A stretch of 18,009 nucleotides of DNA from CAYNWK01 sp964400875 (GTDB lineage: Bacteria; Chloroflexota; Anaerolineae; Anaerolineales; UBA4823), in assembly GCA_964400875.1 (NCBI GenBank), contig CAYNWK010000085.1, forward strand, positions 1 through 18,009, written 5' to 3'. Positions 1-7,593 of the stretch are shown piece after piece. Made by a program: the position numbers and the translations under genes. The notes under the pieces were generated by a model. The model did not search any database. It was not told the DNA's origin and saw nothing but the letters and a program-made list of their open reading frames with translations. Every line of letters begins with the position of its first letter. The first letter of the stretch is position 1.

Positions 1-1
1 A

Positions 2-82
2 AACCCAACCGATGGAAATGTCGCCCGTCTTGAATTTCGCTGGGATGGCGAAAAGATGGTCCGTTTGCAACCTGAACCCTGA
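2..82 (+). CDS. 3' end of a cut-off gene, product unknown
   Basis: Frame 2 is open from the window edge to a TGA at 80-82 and encodes 26 residues ending in ...FRWDGEKMVRLQPEP. The other two plus-strand frames look less protein-like here, and the mix of charged and aromatic residues resembles a genuine C-terminus, perhaps a beta-strand-rich domain. No domain can be named from so short a piece. It is followed by about 490 bases without a convincing gene, so this gene probably ends a separate transcription unit upstream of the ABC transporter. It could be chance read-through of a non-coding stretch. Confidence 0.5.
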   Translation, partial: NPTDGNVARLEFRWDGEKMVRLQPEP

Positions 83-114
83 GATTGAAAAGTTCTCACA
101 TAGCCCGGCCAATT

Positions 115-173
115 CCAGGTAGGCGCGAAAAGACGCCTTGATTTATCCGGAGCTTCTACGCTCCAGGACCTGG
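115..173 (+). repeat. Two-hairpin multibranch inverted-repeat structure
   Basis: The arms CCAGGT (115-120) and ACCTGG (168-173) are perfectly complementary. They enclose two further hairpins: AGGCG/CGCCT (121-125 with 134-138, loop CGAAAAGA) and GGAGC/GCTCC (149-153 with 160-164, loop TTCTAC). All three stems can form together, giving a three-way junction. I do not recognise a known riboswitch or small RNA motif. The first hairpin is followed by a few Ts and could be a weak terminator for the upstream gene instead. Confidence 0.4.
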
Positions 174-418
174 TTGAATCTTCCTCAGGTGAGCTTGCAC
201 CACCGGGGAAGGGGGAAAATTAAAGAGTTTCAACTCCGTCATACGAAGAATCGGTAGCTTTCAAGACTAGGAAGATAACCTTTACACCCGTACAGATTTC
301 CAGGTATTCGACTGGTCTGATGGGTGATGCGCCTACGGATGATTTTGACTATACTAGATCCCGAACCCGCTCTAATAAGGCAGAGGGTTGATTCTTTGGA
401 AGTTGTTGCGGCAAGATC

Positions 419-555
419 TAGATGTGGGGGTTCCGCTCTACTGTATAGTAAGTTTGAATTAGAATATATCAGCCTGAATTTATGCATTTTTCGAGGGAAT
501 CGGGTCTTTAGGGTTGTTAAAGTTAACCCGGGCTCCTGATGTTTCCCCACATCTA
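419..555 (+). repeat. 11-bp inverted repeat whose 3' arm abuts the ABC-gene ribosome site
   Basis: TAGATGTGGGG at 419-429 is the exact reverse complement of CCCCACATCTA at 545-555. One more G-U pair (430 with 544) is possible in RNA. The loop of about 115 bases holds a smaller GGGTT/AACCC hairpin (511-515 with 525-529). The 3' arm ends two bases before the AGGAG ribosome site (558-562), so closing this stem in the mRNA could limit ribosome access. If transcription starts inside the loop, for example downstream of TATAGT at 444-449, the repeat would act only as DNA. Confidence 0.45.
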
Positions 556-571
556 TTAGGAGTAAACAAGT

Positions 572-2479
572 ATGATGCATGGAAGCGGATGGTGGACGTT
601 CATCCGTCATGATGAATCCAATGGCAGAACCCGACTTGATCGCCAGTTATTGCGGCGTGTGTTTGAATACGCCCGCCCTTATTGGGGATTGGTCGCTCTA
701 GTTCTTCTAACAATCACGATCACCTCGTTACTTGAATTGATCCCACCTTTGCTTTATCGGGACCTGATCGATAACGTGATCCCCAACAAAAGTTTTCAGC
801 GCTTGAATTGGTTGGCTCTGGGGATGATCGGCATCCCGCTGCTAAGCGGATTAATCGGAGTTGCAGAACGTTACTTCAGCGCCCGGGCTGGTGAAGGGAT
901 CATTTTCGATCTGCGCCAGCAGATGTATTCACATCTCCAAACTATGTCCTTACGTTTTTTCACCCATACCAAATCTGGGGAGATCATCTCGCGCTTCAAT
1001 AACGACGTCGTCGGCGCTCAAAGCGCCATCACCGGGACCCTGCCTAACATCGTTACCAATGTGATCACCCTGGTCTCAACACTGATCGTGATGATCTCGA
1101 TCGAATGGCGGCTGGCGGTTCTTTCCGTGGTCGTCCTGCCTCTATTCTTGCTTCCGGCTCGCCGGGTGGCGCGCATCCTTCGGGATATCCGGCGGCGAGC
1201 TATGGAATACAACGCGGATATGAGCAGCCTGATCAGCGAAACGCTGAGTATCAATGGGGCCTTGTTGGTAAAAACTTTCGGACGCCAGCGGCAGGAAGCG
1301 AACAAATTCCGCGTAACCAACCGCAACGTACGCGACATCGGCGTTCGCCGCGCTTTAGTTGGACGATGGTTCTTCCTGGGCTTGGGGATTTCCGGAGCCA
1401 TCGGGACGGCTCTGATTTATTGGATCGGAGGACGTTTGGTTTTAAGTGAACAGCTAACCATCGGGACGATCGTCGCATTCGCGGCTTACCTGGCGCGCCT
1501 TTACGGCCCGATCTCAGCCCTGACCAATGTCCAGGTTGAATTTGCTACTTCGATGGTCAGCTTTGAACGGGTCTTTGAATATCTCGATTTGCCCATCGAG
1601 ATCGATGATAAACCAAACGCATTACAACTTGATAACGTACGCGGTCACATCCGCTTCGAAAACGTATCCTTCAGTTACCCGGCCGGGGTTGCCCAAAATT
1701 TTCTGTCTCGGCAAACGCCTGATGGGAGTGATGCTGAGGGTACAGAAGAGAGCAACCTTTCGACGGTAGCGTCTCGCCGGTGGGCATTGGACGATATTTC
1801 ATTTGAAATCGAACCCGGTGAACTGGCAGCGCTGGTCGGCCAATCCGGCGCGGGAAAAACTACGATCACGTATTTACTCCCTCGGTTGTACGATCCCACG
1901 GAGGGGCAAATCTACATAGACGGGTACAACCTGCGTGATGTGACCCAGGAATCGCTGTCCAACCAGATCGGGATGGTAACCCAGGAAACTTATCTCTTTC
2001 ACGATACCGTCCGGACAAACCTGCTTTATGCCCGACCAGGCGCTTCCCAAAACGAGATCGAGGCAGCCTGCCGGGCCGCCCACATCCATGACTTCATCGC
2101 CAATCTTCCGGACGGTTACGAAACGCTGGTTGGCGAGCGCGGTTACCGATTGAGCGGGGGAGAGAAACAACGCCTGGCGATCGCCAGGGTGATCCTGAAG
2201 GACCCGTGCATCCTGATCCTGGATGAAGCCACTTCTCATCTCGATTCACAGAATGAAGCGTTGATACAAGCTGCGCTGGAGCCATTGTTCTCCGGCCGGA
2301 CGAGCGTGGTAATCGCACACCGTTTATCAACTATCCTGGCAGCCGACAAAATCCTGGTTATGGAGCAGGGAAAAGTGGCTGAAGTGGGTACCCACAGCGA
2401 ATTACTCGCGCAGGGCGGCCTTTACGCGAAACTTTATGAGACCCAATTCGGGCACGAGCTGCTCTCCAGCGCTACTTAA
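572..2479 (+). CDS. ABC exporter half-transporter (MsbA/multidrug type)
   Basis: An ATP-driven exporter subunit with membrane and ATPase domains fused, expected to work as a dimer in the cytoplasmic membrane; the substrate is unknown. The transmembrane domain covers roughly residues 30-330. The nucleotide-binding domain has an A-loop tyrosine (Y369), Walker A GQSGAGKT (423-430), Q-loop Q471, signature LSGGE (527-531), Walker B ending in D551-E552 and H-loop H583, so it should be an active ATPase. The length of 635 residues is slightly above the usual 580-600. The excess is a Ser/Asp/Glu-rich insert of about 28 residues (near 372-402) between the A-loop and the next strand. AGGAG at 558-562 sits 9 bases before the first of two adjacent ATGs, which decides the start. 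Lipid, drug or peptide export are all possible. Confidence 0.92.
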   Translation: MMHGSGWWTFIRHDESNGRTRLDRQLLRRVFEYARPYWGLVALVLLTITITSLLELIPPLLYRDLIDNVIPNKSFQRLNWLALGMIGIPLLSGLIGVAERYFSARAGEGIIFDLRQQMYSHLQTMSLRFFTHTKSGEIISRFNNDVVGAQSAITGTLPNIVTNVITLVSTLIVMISIEWRLAVLSVVVLPLFLLPARRVARILRDIRRRAMEYNADMSSLISETLSINGALLVKTFGRQRQEANKFRVTNRNVRDIGVRRALVGRWFFLGLGISGAIGTALIYWIGGRLVLSEQLTIGTIVAFAAYLARLYGPISALTNVQVEFATSMVSFERVFEYLDLPIEIDDKPNALQLDNVRGHIRFENVSFSYPAGVAQNFLSRQTPDGSDAEGTEESNLSTVASRRWALDDISFEIEPGELAALVGQSGAGKTTITYLLPRLYDPTEGQIYIDGYNLRDVTQESLSNQIGMVTQETYLFHDTVRTNLLYARPGASQNEIEAACRAAHIHDFIANLPDGYETLVGERGYRLSGGEKQRLAIARVILKDPCILILDEATSHLDSQNEALIQAALEPLFSGRTSVVIAHRLSTILAADKILVMEQGKVAEVGTHSELLAQGGLYAKLYETQFGHELLSSAT

Positions 2480-2489
2480 TAAACTTACC

Positions 2490-2499
2490 AAACCGGTTT
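2490..2499. repeat. Perfect 10-bp palindrome AAACCGGTTT
   Basis: A perfect palindrome in the 36-base gap between the ABC transporter stop and the peptidase start. It could be a small operator or chance. There is no T-tract after it, so it is unlikely to be a terminator. Confidence 0.25.
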
Positions 2500-2515
2500 C
2501 GATGAAAGGCGTTCG

Positions 2516-4201
2516 ATGGATTTCAACCGCTACTTTACTAATCAAGAACTCGATGATTTGCTCAAATCCTGGGCGCAGAAATACCCGCAGCTACTAACCG
2601 TGGAATCAATCGGTGAAAGTTATGAAAAACGACCGATTTGGTTGCTGACGATCACCGATACGTCAACCGGCAAGCACCAGGATAAGCCGGCTGTTTGGAT
2701 TGACGCTAATCTGCACGCGACCGAGCTCGCCGGCACGACCACGACTCTTTACATAGCACACCATTTATTGAGCCAATTCGGAAATGCGCCGGATGACGAT
2801 AGATCGGCTCGTATCCGCCGTTTATTGGAAACCACGACCTTCTACCTGGCTCCACGCCTCAACCCGGATGGCGCTGAGCTGGCCTTGTCGGATAAGCCGC
2901 GGTTCCTGCGCTCGAGCGTCCGCCGATACCCTTGGCCCGAAAAACCGCCGGGCTTGCATGAAGAAGACATCGACGGCGACGGGAGAATCCTGCAAATGCG
3001 CCTGCCCGATCCATGTGGCGATTGGAAAGTCAGTCCTCAAGATGATCGCCTGATGGAAAAACGCCAGCCGTCCGAAAACTCCGGCCAATATTACCGTTTG
3101 TTGCCCGAGGGGCTCATTGAGGAATTTGACGGGTACCTGATCAAGGTTGCCAGGCCTCCTGAAGGGCTCGATTTCAATCGGAACTTCCCTTTTGAATGGC
3201 GGCCGGAAGGCGACCAGAGCGGCGCGGGGCCGTATCCCGTCTCTGAACCTGAGATCAAGGCAATCGTGGATTTTATCGTCGACCATCTCAATATCAACAT
3301 CGCAGTAACTTACCATACCTTCGGCGGAGTGATTTTAAGACCTTACAGCACGAAAGCCGACCAGGAGATGGAAACCGAAGATTTATGGATTTACCAGAAA
3401 ATGGGCAAACTCGGTGAAGAGATCACCGGTTATAAAGCGGCTTCAACTTTTCACGATTTCAAGTATCATCCCAAGGAGGTCACTACCGGGGCTTTCGATG
3501 ATTGGTTTTATGATCATCTAGGCGTCTTCGCTTGTACTACCGAACTATGGGATCTCCCCACAAGAGCTGGGATTGAGGACCGCAAATTGATCGAGTGGTA
3601 TCGCGATCATCCTTCGGAGGACGATCTCAAAATCCTTAATTGGATTGACGAATATGGCGGTGAAGACGCTTACGTAGACTGGTATACATTCGAGCATCCT
3701 CAGATCGGTCCCGTCGAACTGGGCGGCTGGAACCGTTTATTCTCCTGGCGTAACCCGCCGCATGCGTTCATGGAAGAAGAAGCCTCCAAGCACCTGCCTT
3801 ACGTTCTGTCCCTGGCGGAGATGCTGCCGCGTTTAACGATCCACACACTCGAGGTCACTCATCTTGCAAAAGACGAATACCTGATCAACCTGGTGATAGA
3901 AAACAGCGGTTATCTGCCAACCTTTACCAGTCGACAAGCTAAAAAGCGCGAGGCCGTCCGCCCGGTGCGGATCGAACTTGATCTTCCCGAAAGCGTCCAG
4001 CTGTTGGTTGGAAAAGCGCGTCAACAATTGGGTCACCTGGAAGGCCGCAGTAATAAGTTCGGATTGACCTTCGCCACCAGTCCCACCGATAATCGAGCTC
4101 GTAACGAATGGGTCCTCCGCGGCCCATCCGGCGTAAGCATTAAAATAAAGGTGCTCAGCGAACGCGCCGGAAATCTCGAACGGGAAATCGTATTGGGCTA
4201 A
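2516..4201 (+). CDS. M14-family zinc carboxypeptidase
   Basis: A metallo-carboxypeptidase of the carboxypeptidase A fold, expected to remove C-terminal residues from peptides. The site is complete: zinc ligands H67 and E70 (HATE) and H267 (TYHTFGG), the LNPDG segment (115-119), substrate-carboxylate residues in NRN (221-223), and the catalytic glutamate E343 in CTTELWD. An insert at about 145-205 carries D151-x-D153-x-D155-G156, a pattern typical of calcium-binding loops. The C-terminal ~120 residues (after about 435) look like a beta-rich accessory domain. No signal peptide is visible, so it appears cytoplasmic. The ATG is preceded only by a weak GAAAGG. It starts 36 bases after the ABC gene and may be cotranscribed with it. 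The family call is firm; the substrate is not known. Confidence 0.9.
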   Translation: MDFNRYFTNQELDDLLKSWAQKYPQLLTVESIGESYEKRPIWLLTITDTSTGKHQDKPAVWIDANLHATELAGTTTTLYIAHHLLSQFGNAPDDDRSARIRRLLETTTFYLAPRLNPDGAELALSDKPRFLRSSVRRYPWPEKPPGLHEEDIDGDGRILQMRLPDPCGDWKVSPQDDRLMEKRQPSENSGQYYRLLPEGLIEEFDGYLIKVARPPEGLDFNRNFPFEWRPEGDQSGAGPYPVSEPEIKAIVDFIVDHLNINIAVTYHTFGGVILRPYSTKADQEMETEDLWIYQKMGKLGEEITGYKAASTFHDFKYHPKEVTTGAFDDWFYDHLGVFACTTELWDLPTRAGIEDRKLIEWYRDHPSEDDLKILNWIDEYGGEDAYVDWYTFEHPQIGPVELGGWNRLFSWRNPPHAFMEEEASKHLPYVLSLAEMLPRLTIHTLEVTHLAKDEYLINLVIENSGYLPTFTSRQAKKREAVRPVRIELDLPESVQLLVGKARQQLGHLEGRSNKFGLTFATSPTDNRARNEWVLRGPSGVSIKIKVLSERAGNLEREIVLG

Positions 4202-4277
4202 ATCTCAAGTACAATGATTGCTGATGCGGGGGCACTTAAACATCATCTAGGTCGTAAGAACGGAAGGCTGGTTTTCA

Positions 4278-5483
4278 ATGGAAAAGGATACGAATCAAGC
4301 TCAAAATCTGATTAAAGAGAAGGTCGCACAGGCCGTACAGATCCTGGAGGAAAAAGGCCTCGACTTGTGGTTGACCTTCGTGCGTGAATCCAGCGCGGGA
4401 GGCGATCCGGTCCTGCCGCTTATTTACGGGCACGACCTGACCTGGCAAAGCGCGTTAATCATCACTCGCTTGGGTGAAAGTTTTGCTATCGTGGGTCACT
4501 TCGAGGCCGAAACAGCCCGGCGAACAGGCGCTTATTCCACGGTGCTCCCCTATCATGAATCGGTCTCCCGTTCGCTCCTGCATACCCTGGAGCGAGTATA
4601 CCCACGCCAGATCGCCCTGAACTACTCGAAGAATGATTTCCACGCAGACGGGCTCAGCCATGGGATGTACCAGCTGCTGCTTGACTACTTCGAAGACACG
4701 CCTTGGGAGCAACGCATCGTCTCCGCAGAAGAAATCATTGGCGCGCTCCGCGGGAGGAAAACACCTTCCGAAGTCGAGCGTATCAAGACAGCCATCGAGA
4801 TTACGGAAACGATCTACCGGCAAACTTTTGATTACGTCGATGTGGGCATGTCCGAAAAACAGATCAGCGAGTTCATGCACGACAAGCTGACAGAGTTTGA
4901 CGTCGACGCCGCCTGGGAACTGAACCACTGCCCGACGGTGAACGCCGGCGCTGAATCCCCGGTCGGGCATGTCGGCCCTTCGGATTTCCAGATCGATCGC
5001 GGGCAGATCCTGCACATCGATTATGGGGTCAAACAAGCTGGATATTGCTCGGATATCCAGCGCGTGGTTTATTTCCTTGCGCCAGGTGAGGAGAATCCCC
5101 CGGAACCCGTGCAGCGAGGGTTTGACACGGTTCAACGCGCGATACAAGAATCCGTAAAAATCATGAAGCCCGGTATCTTAGGGATCGAGGTCGACCGGGT
5201 CGCCAGGGATATCATCACGGGAGCCGGCTATGAGGAATTTAAATACGCCACCGGACACCACCTTGGACGCACTGTTCACGACGGGGCGGGACTGCTCGGT
5301 CCAATGTGGGAACGCTACGGCGAGACGCCCAAATACCCGCTTGAAGCCGGAAACGTTTTTACGGTCGAACCCAGCGTTTTCGTTCCCGGTTACGGCCTGA
5401 TCGGGATTGAAGAAGATGTCTTGGTCACGGAAGACGGTGCCGAATTCTTGAGCACACCACAAACCGGATTGATCGTTAAGTAA
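4278..5483 (+). CDS. M24-family aminopeptidase P-like peptidase (Xaa-Pro type)
   Basis: A dinuclear-metal peptidase of the creatinase/methionine-aminopeptidase fold, probably releasing N-terminal residues before proline in the cytoplasm. Residues 1-160 form the creatinase-like N-terminal domain and about 165-401 the pita-bread catalytic domain. All five expected metal ligands are visible: D248 (HIDYG), D259 (CSDIQR), H327 (GHHLG), E364 (FTVEP) and E378 (GIEED), with the conserved H334 (VHDG). The 401-residue length fits Xaa-Pro peptidases and is longer than methionine aminopeptidase. GGAAGG about 10 bases upstream supports the ATG. It follows the M14 gene after 76 bases, suggesting linked peptide breakdown. 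Proline specificity is inferred from the family. Confidence 0.9.
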   Translation: MEKDTNQAQNLIKEKVAQAVQILEEKGLDLWLTFVRESSAGGDPVLPLIYGHDLTWQSALIITRLGESFAIVGHFEAETARRTGAYSTVLPYHESVSRSLLHTLERVYPRQIALNYSKNDFHADGLSHGMYQLLLDYFEDTPWEQRIVSAEEIIGALRGRKTPSEVERIKTAIEITETIYRQTFDYVDVGMSEKQISEFMHDKLTEFDVDAAWELNHCPTVNAGAESPVGHVGPSDFQIDRGQILHIDYGVKQAGYCSDIQRVVYFLAPGEENPPEPVQRGFDTVQRAIQESVKIMKPGILGIEVDRVARDIITGAGYEEFKYATGHHLGRTVHDGAGLLGPMWERYGETPKYPLEAGNVFTVEPSVFVPGYGLIGIEEDVLVTEDGAEFLSTPQTGLIVK

Positions 5484-5484
5484 G

Positions 5485-5979
5485 ATGTCCCCCAAAATCA
5501 TACTCGACAGCCATAAACGGATCGCCCTTGTGGCGCACGATGCACGCAAACCTGACCTGCTCGAATGGGTTCAGTTCAATCGAGAGACGCTCAAACAGCA
5601 TCATCTTTTCGCGACCGGGACAACCGGCGGTCTGTTAGAAAATGAGACTGGGTTGGATATTCACCGCTACAAAAGCGGCCCCCTCGGCGGGGACCAACAA
5701 ATTGGCGCCAAAATTGCCGAAGGCGACATCGATTTTCTGATCTTCTTCTGGGATCCCCTGGAGCCTCAACCACACGACCCGGATGTAAAGGCGCTTTTGC
5801 GCCTGGCGGTGCTTTACAACATCCCCACCGCTTCGAACCGGGCAACAGCCGATTTTCTGATCTCCTCCCCGTTTATGGAGATCCCTTACGATCGCCTGAT
5901 CCCGGATTACTTAATCCGCTTGAAACACATTCATCAACGAGAAGACAATCCCGAGAGCGAAGAAAATCTAAACGTTTGA
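5485..5979 (+). CDS. mgsA: Methylglyoxal synthase
   Basis: Converts dihydroxyacetone phosphate to methylglyoxal and phosphate, opening the bypass that relieves sugar-phosphate build-up; cytoplasmic, normally a homohexamer. It aligns by eye along its length with E. coli MgsA: VAHD (H18, D19), FATGTTG, GPLGGDQQ with catalytic D70 (D71 in E. coli), FFWDPL (D90), and PHDPDVKALLRLA (H97, D100). The C-terminal IPYDRLIPDY is also typical. The 164 residues compare with about 152 in E. coli; the excess is mostly a polar tail. The ATG lies one base after the peptidase stop and has no clear ribosome site, so translation is probably coupled. The toxic product implies a detoxification route elsewhere; none is visible here. 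Confidence 0.96.
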   Translation: MSPKIILDSHKRIALVAHDARKPDLLEWVQFNRETLKQHHLFATGTTGGLLENETGLDIHRYKSGPLGGDQQIGAKIAEGDIDFLIFFWDPLEPQPHDPDVKALLRLAVLYNIPTASNRATADFLISSPFMEIPYDRLIPDYLIRLKHIHQREDNPESEENLNV

Positions 5980-6000
5980 CCCGGACATCGTCACCGCGGC

Positions 6001-6024
6001 AAATTTAACCTTCCGGTTTAATTT
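6001..6024. terminator. Possible bidirectional hairpin between convergent genes
   Basis: AAATTTAACC (6001-6010), loop TTCC, and GGTTTAATTT (6015-6024) pair with one mismatch, giving a 10-base AT-rich stem between the convergent mgsA and LsrG-like genes. An outer pair, CGGACA (5982-5987) with TGTCCG (6046-6051), can also close around it. The position fits a shared terminator. The stem is weak and the downstream T-tracts are short on either strand, so the call is tentative. Confidence 0.35.
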
Positions 6025-6059
6025 CAGGTCTATAACCTTTTAAATTGTCCGTATCGATC

Positions 6060-6368
6060 TCAGTTCCAACCAGCCTCGTCAGGAAATAAATTTACGTAGA
6101 TGATGGCGGAACGCGGTTCCGCCATCATCTCGGCTACCGTATCGCGCCACATGGCGTAATGGTCGGTTTCTTTATGCTTGGCCTGGTCCTCCGGGGTGCG
6201 GTAGACCTCCACCAGGACGAAGCGGCTTGGATCGTCTTTCTGTTGGATCACATCAAATCTGGCAACGCCAGGCTCCTGGACACTGTTGCTGGCGTTGTCT
6301 AGGGCAGCTGCCTTGAACGCTTCGATGTATTCAGATTTGACGTGGACCTGTACGTGTGCGATATACAC
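6060..6368 (-). CDS. LsrG-like antibiotic-biosynthesis-monooxygenase-fold protein
   Basis: A small protein of the dimeric alpha/beta-barrel ABM fold, 102 residues, the usual size. The order of conserved segments matches E. coli LsrG: an initial strand (MYIAHVQVHV), SVQEPGVARFDVIQ, DPSRFVLVEVY, KHKETDHYAMW and a final hydrophobic strand. LsrG isomerises a phosphorylated autoinducer-2 product, while other relatives are quinol oxygenases, so the reaction cannot be fixed. No other lsr gene is present. The start is a GTG (6366-6368 on the + strand), supported by a strong AAAGGAG (complement of 6376-6382) 7 bases upstream. It lies 85 bases downstream of the zinc-ribbon gene and is convergent with mgsA. 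A link with methylglyoxal or aldehyde chemistry is only a guess. Confidence 0.82.
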   Translation of the reverse strand: MYIAHVQVHVKSEYIEAFKAAALDNASNSVQEPGVARFDVIQQKDDPSRFVLVEVYRTPEDQAKHKETDHYAMWRDTVAEMMAEPRSAIIYVNLFPDEAGWN

Positions 6369-6375
6369 AACTTAA

Positions 6376-6382
6376 CTCCTTT
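6376..6382 (-). promoter_or_regulatory. Strong ribosome binding site fixing a GTG start
   Basis: On the minus strand this reads AAAGGAG, 7 bases before the GTG of the LsrG-like gene. It is one of the best ribosome sites in the window and makes the GTG at 6366-6368 the preferred start. The gene can therefore be translated independently of the upstream zinc-ribbon gene. Confidence 0.7.
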
Positions 6383-6453
6383 CAAATAGAACTTACGCAT
6401 CAGGATAGTGCAAGGATGTTTAGGTGGGCTACGCCTCCCAAGACTCGCCTGGT

Positions 6454-7569
6454 TTATCCCCATTTCGAATGGCTTCGGTTGAACTGCCAGACCCAACCGA
6501 CGGGAAAAACCGCAGTCACGGCAACAAAGATAGCAAATACAATAACGACTCCACCGATCGCCGCCGCTGGAGGGGAAATGAAACCTGCCAGAGCGATGAC
6601 CAGACCGATCAAAAATACGACCAGCGCAGTGAGCAGGATATAGAGGCTAACTCTCTGCGCTCGCTTCATCGAAGCCCGTCGTTTACCGCTCAATTTGCCT
6701 GTTTGTCCATGGATCAAGATGACTTGCGGTAGATTCTCATCATCGAGATAATAAGTGGTCATTACGGGCAGCAACTGTAAAGTCCAATTTTCCCCTGCGT
6801 AATCTGCGGACCACCGGTACTGGCGGAGGTGATCGGCTGACATGGCCTGGCGGCATTCTTCTGCTGCAGCGGATTGGACCGCAGGAACAGCCATCTGCCA
6901 GGCATCTCGAGGAGACCGATCTGGCAACCTCACCTGCCACCCCCTCACATCCTCGTGAGTATAGGGATGACTCTTCTTGAAATTAAATTCGCCAATCCGG
7001 GAAAGAATGCTGGCGTGTTCTTCAAGCGCGGGGGCAACAATATTGTGGTACTCACGCTTGAGCTTCCCCGCCCTGGGTTCCCAGCGGACGCGCGTTTCGG
7101 TGACTTCCTGCGAGACCCACCCACCGCGGTTTTGATCGAACTGCTCCCGGTGGCTGACGATCTGGTAATCGTATCCTACCTCCGCCTGCCAAGTCGCCGC
7201 TACCTGGATGTCGACGAGCCACATCGGCAGAAAAACATGTTCAATTCGCTGCTGTAAATTAACCGGATTCAAATCCTGAGGCGCGAACCAGATACCCCGG
7301 CTAAAAGTTTGCAAGCTTAACCCTAATCTTTCCAGGTTAATTTCTGCCGGAACTACGAGTTCAGGGAGACTGGCAACCGTCAATGATTCAAGATCAGGTT
7401 CAAATGTTGAAAGCTTAGCAAGGAAACAATGTGGACAGCGGAGCAGCTGTTCGTTCGAAGTGAGCAGAAAATTCCAACCGCAACGTTCACAAACCCCAGC
7501 ATACAACTCTTGGCCCCAGCTCTCCGAGATTTTGCTGAGCGGCGAGCTAGATTGAATTGAACTCATCAT
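6454..7569 (-). CDS. Zinc-ribbon protein with two C-terminal membrane helices (paralogue of its neighbour)
   Basis: A 371-residue protein of unknown function. An N-terminal zinc ribbon (C27-x2-C30, C45-x2-C48) leads into a soluble middle region (about 70-295) and two membrane helices (about 308-330 and 335-357). It is paralogous to the next gene upstream: FLPMWLVDIQVAATWQAEVG here matches YLPYWTFDSVASASWRAEVG there, and LLPV...VILIHGQTGKLSGKR matches LLPV...VLVNGQNGAISGQR. It has one ribbon where the neighbour has two. The start is the earliest in-frame ATG (an in-frame TAA precedes it); GAGGAG lies about 14 bases upstream, unusually far. The 24-base gap to the neighbour suggests an operon. 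Similar proteins are often labelled TFIIB-type zinc ribbon or, wrongly, helicase; nothing here indicates a transcription factor or helicase. Confidence 0.85.
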   Translation of the reverse strand: MMSSIQSSSPLSKISESWGQELYAGVCERCGWNFLLTSNEQLLRCPHCFLAKLSTFEPDLESLTVASLPELVVPAEINLERLGLSLQTFSRGIWFAPQDLNPVNLQQRIEHVFLPMWLVDIQVAATWQAEVGYDYQIVSHREQFDQNRGGWVSQEVTETRVRWEPRAGKLKREYHNIVAPALEEHASILSRIGEFNFKKSHPYTHEDVRGWQVRLPDRSPRDAWQMAVPAVQSAAAEECRQAMSADHLRQYRWSADYAGENWTLQLLPVMTTYYLDDENLPQVILIHGQTGKLSGKRRASMKRAQRVSLYILLTALVVFLIGLVIALAGFISPPAAAIGGVVIVFAIFVAVTAVFPVGWVWQFNRSHSKWG

Positions 7570-7593
7570 CGTGATTTAGGACTCTCCTCGATG

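Larger units (their letters stand above)
83..571. other. Gene-free leader/intergenic region with several potential RNA structures
   Basis: No convincing gene lies here; short open frames on both strands have no ribosome site and no recognisable protein. The stretch holds a two-hairpin multibranch fold closed by CCAGGT/ACCTGG (115-173), a small GGTG/CACC hairpin (188-201), a GAGTT/AACTC inverted repeat near 226-236, and an interrupted hairpin at 364-389 (AACC and CTCT pairing with AGAG and GGTT). An 11-base inverted repeat has arms at 419-429 and 545-555. Two -10-like hexamers, TATACT at 350-355 and TATAGT at 444-449, lack a convincing -35 box, so I do not call a promoter. The length and structure suggest a long 5' leader for the ABC gene, or an unrecognised small RNA. 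Confidence 0.5.

Noticed and set aside
160..205. Possible tRNA or known riboswitch (GGTTGAATC and nearby arms)
   Set aside because: No acceptor stem, anticodon arm or T-arm consensus lines up, and no conserved riboswitch core was recognised.
324..539. 71-codon open frame on the plus strand upstream of the ABC gene
   Set aside because: No ribosome site, no recognisable sequence, and it runs through the inverted-repeat leader; likely chance.
239..610. 123-codon open frame on the minus strand in the gene-free region
   Set aside because: No ribosome site or recognisable domain, low-complexity residue usage, and it overlaps the ABC-gene start and its ribosome site.
4455..5147. 230-codon open frame opposite the M24 peptidase
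   Set aside because: Entirely antisense to a gene with all catalytic residues intact; a codon-bias shadow.
6415..6445. GC-rich hairpin between the zinc-ribbon and LsrG-like genes as a terminator
   Set aside because: The TGGG/CCCA stem is short with competing pairings and no T-tract follows on the minus strand.
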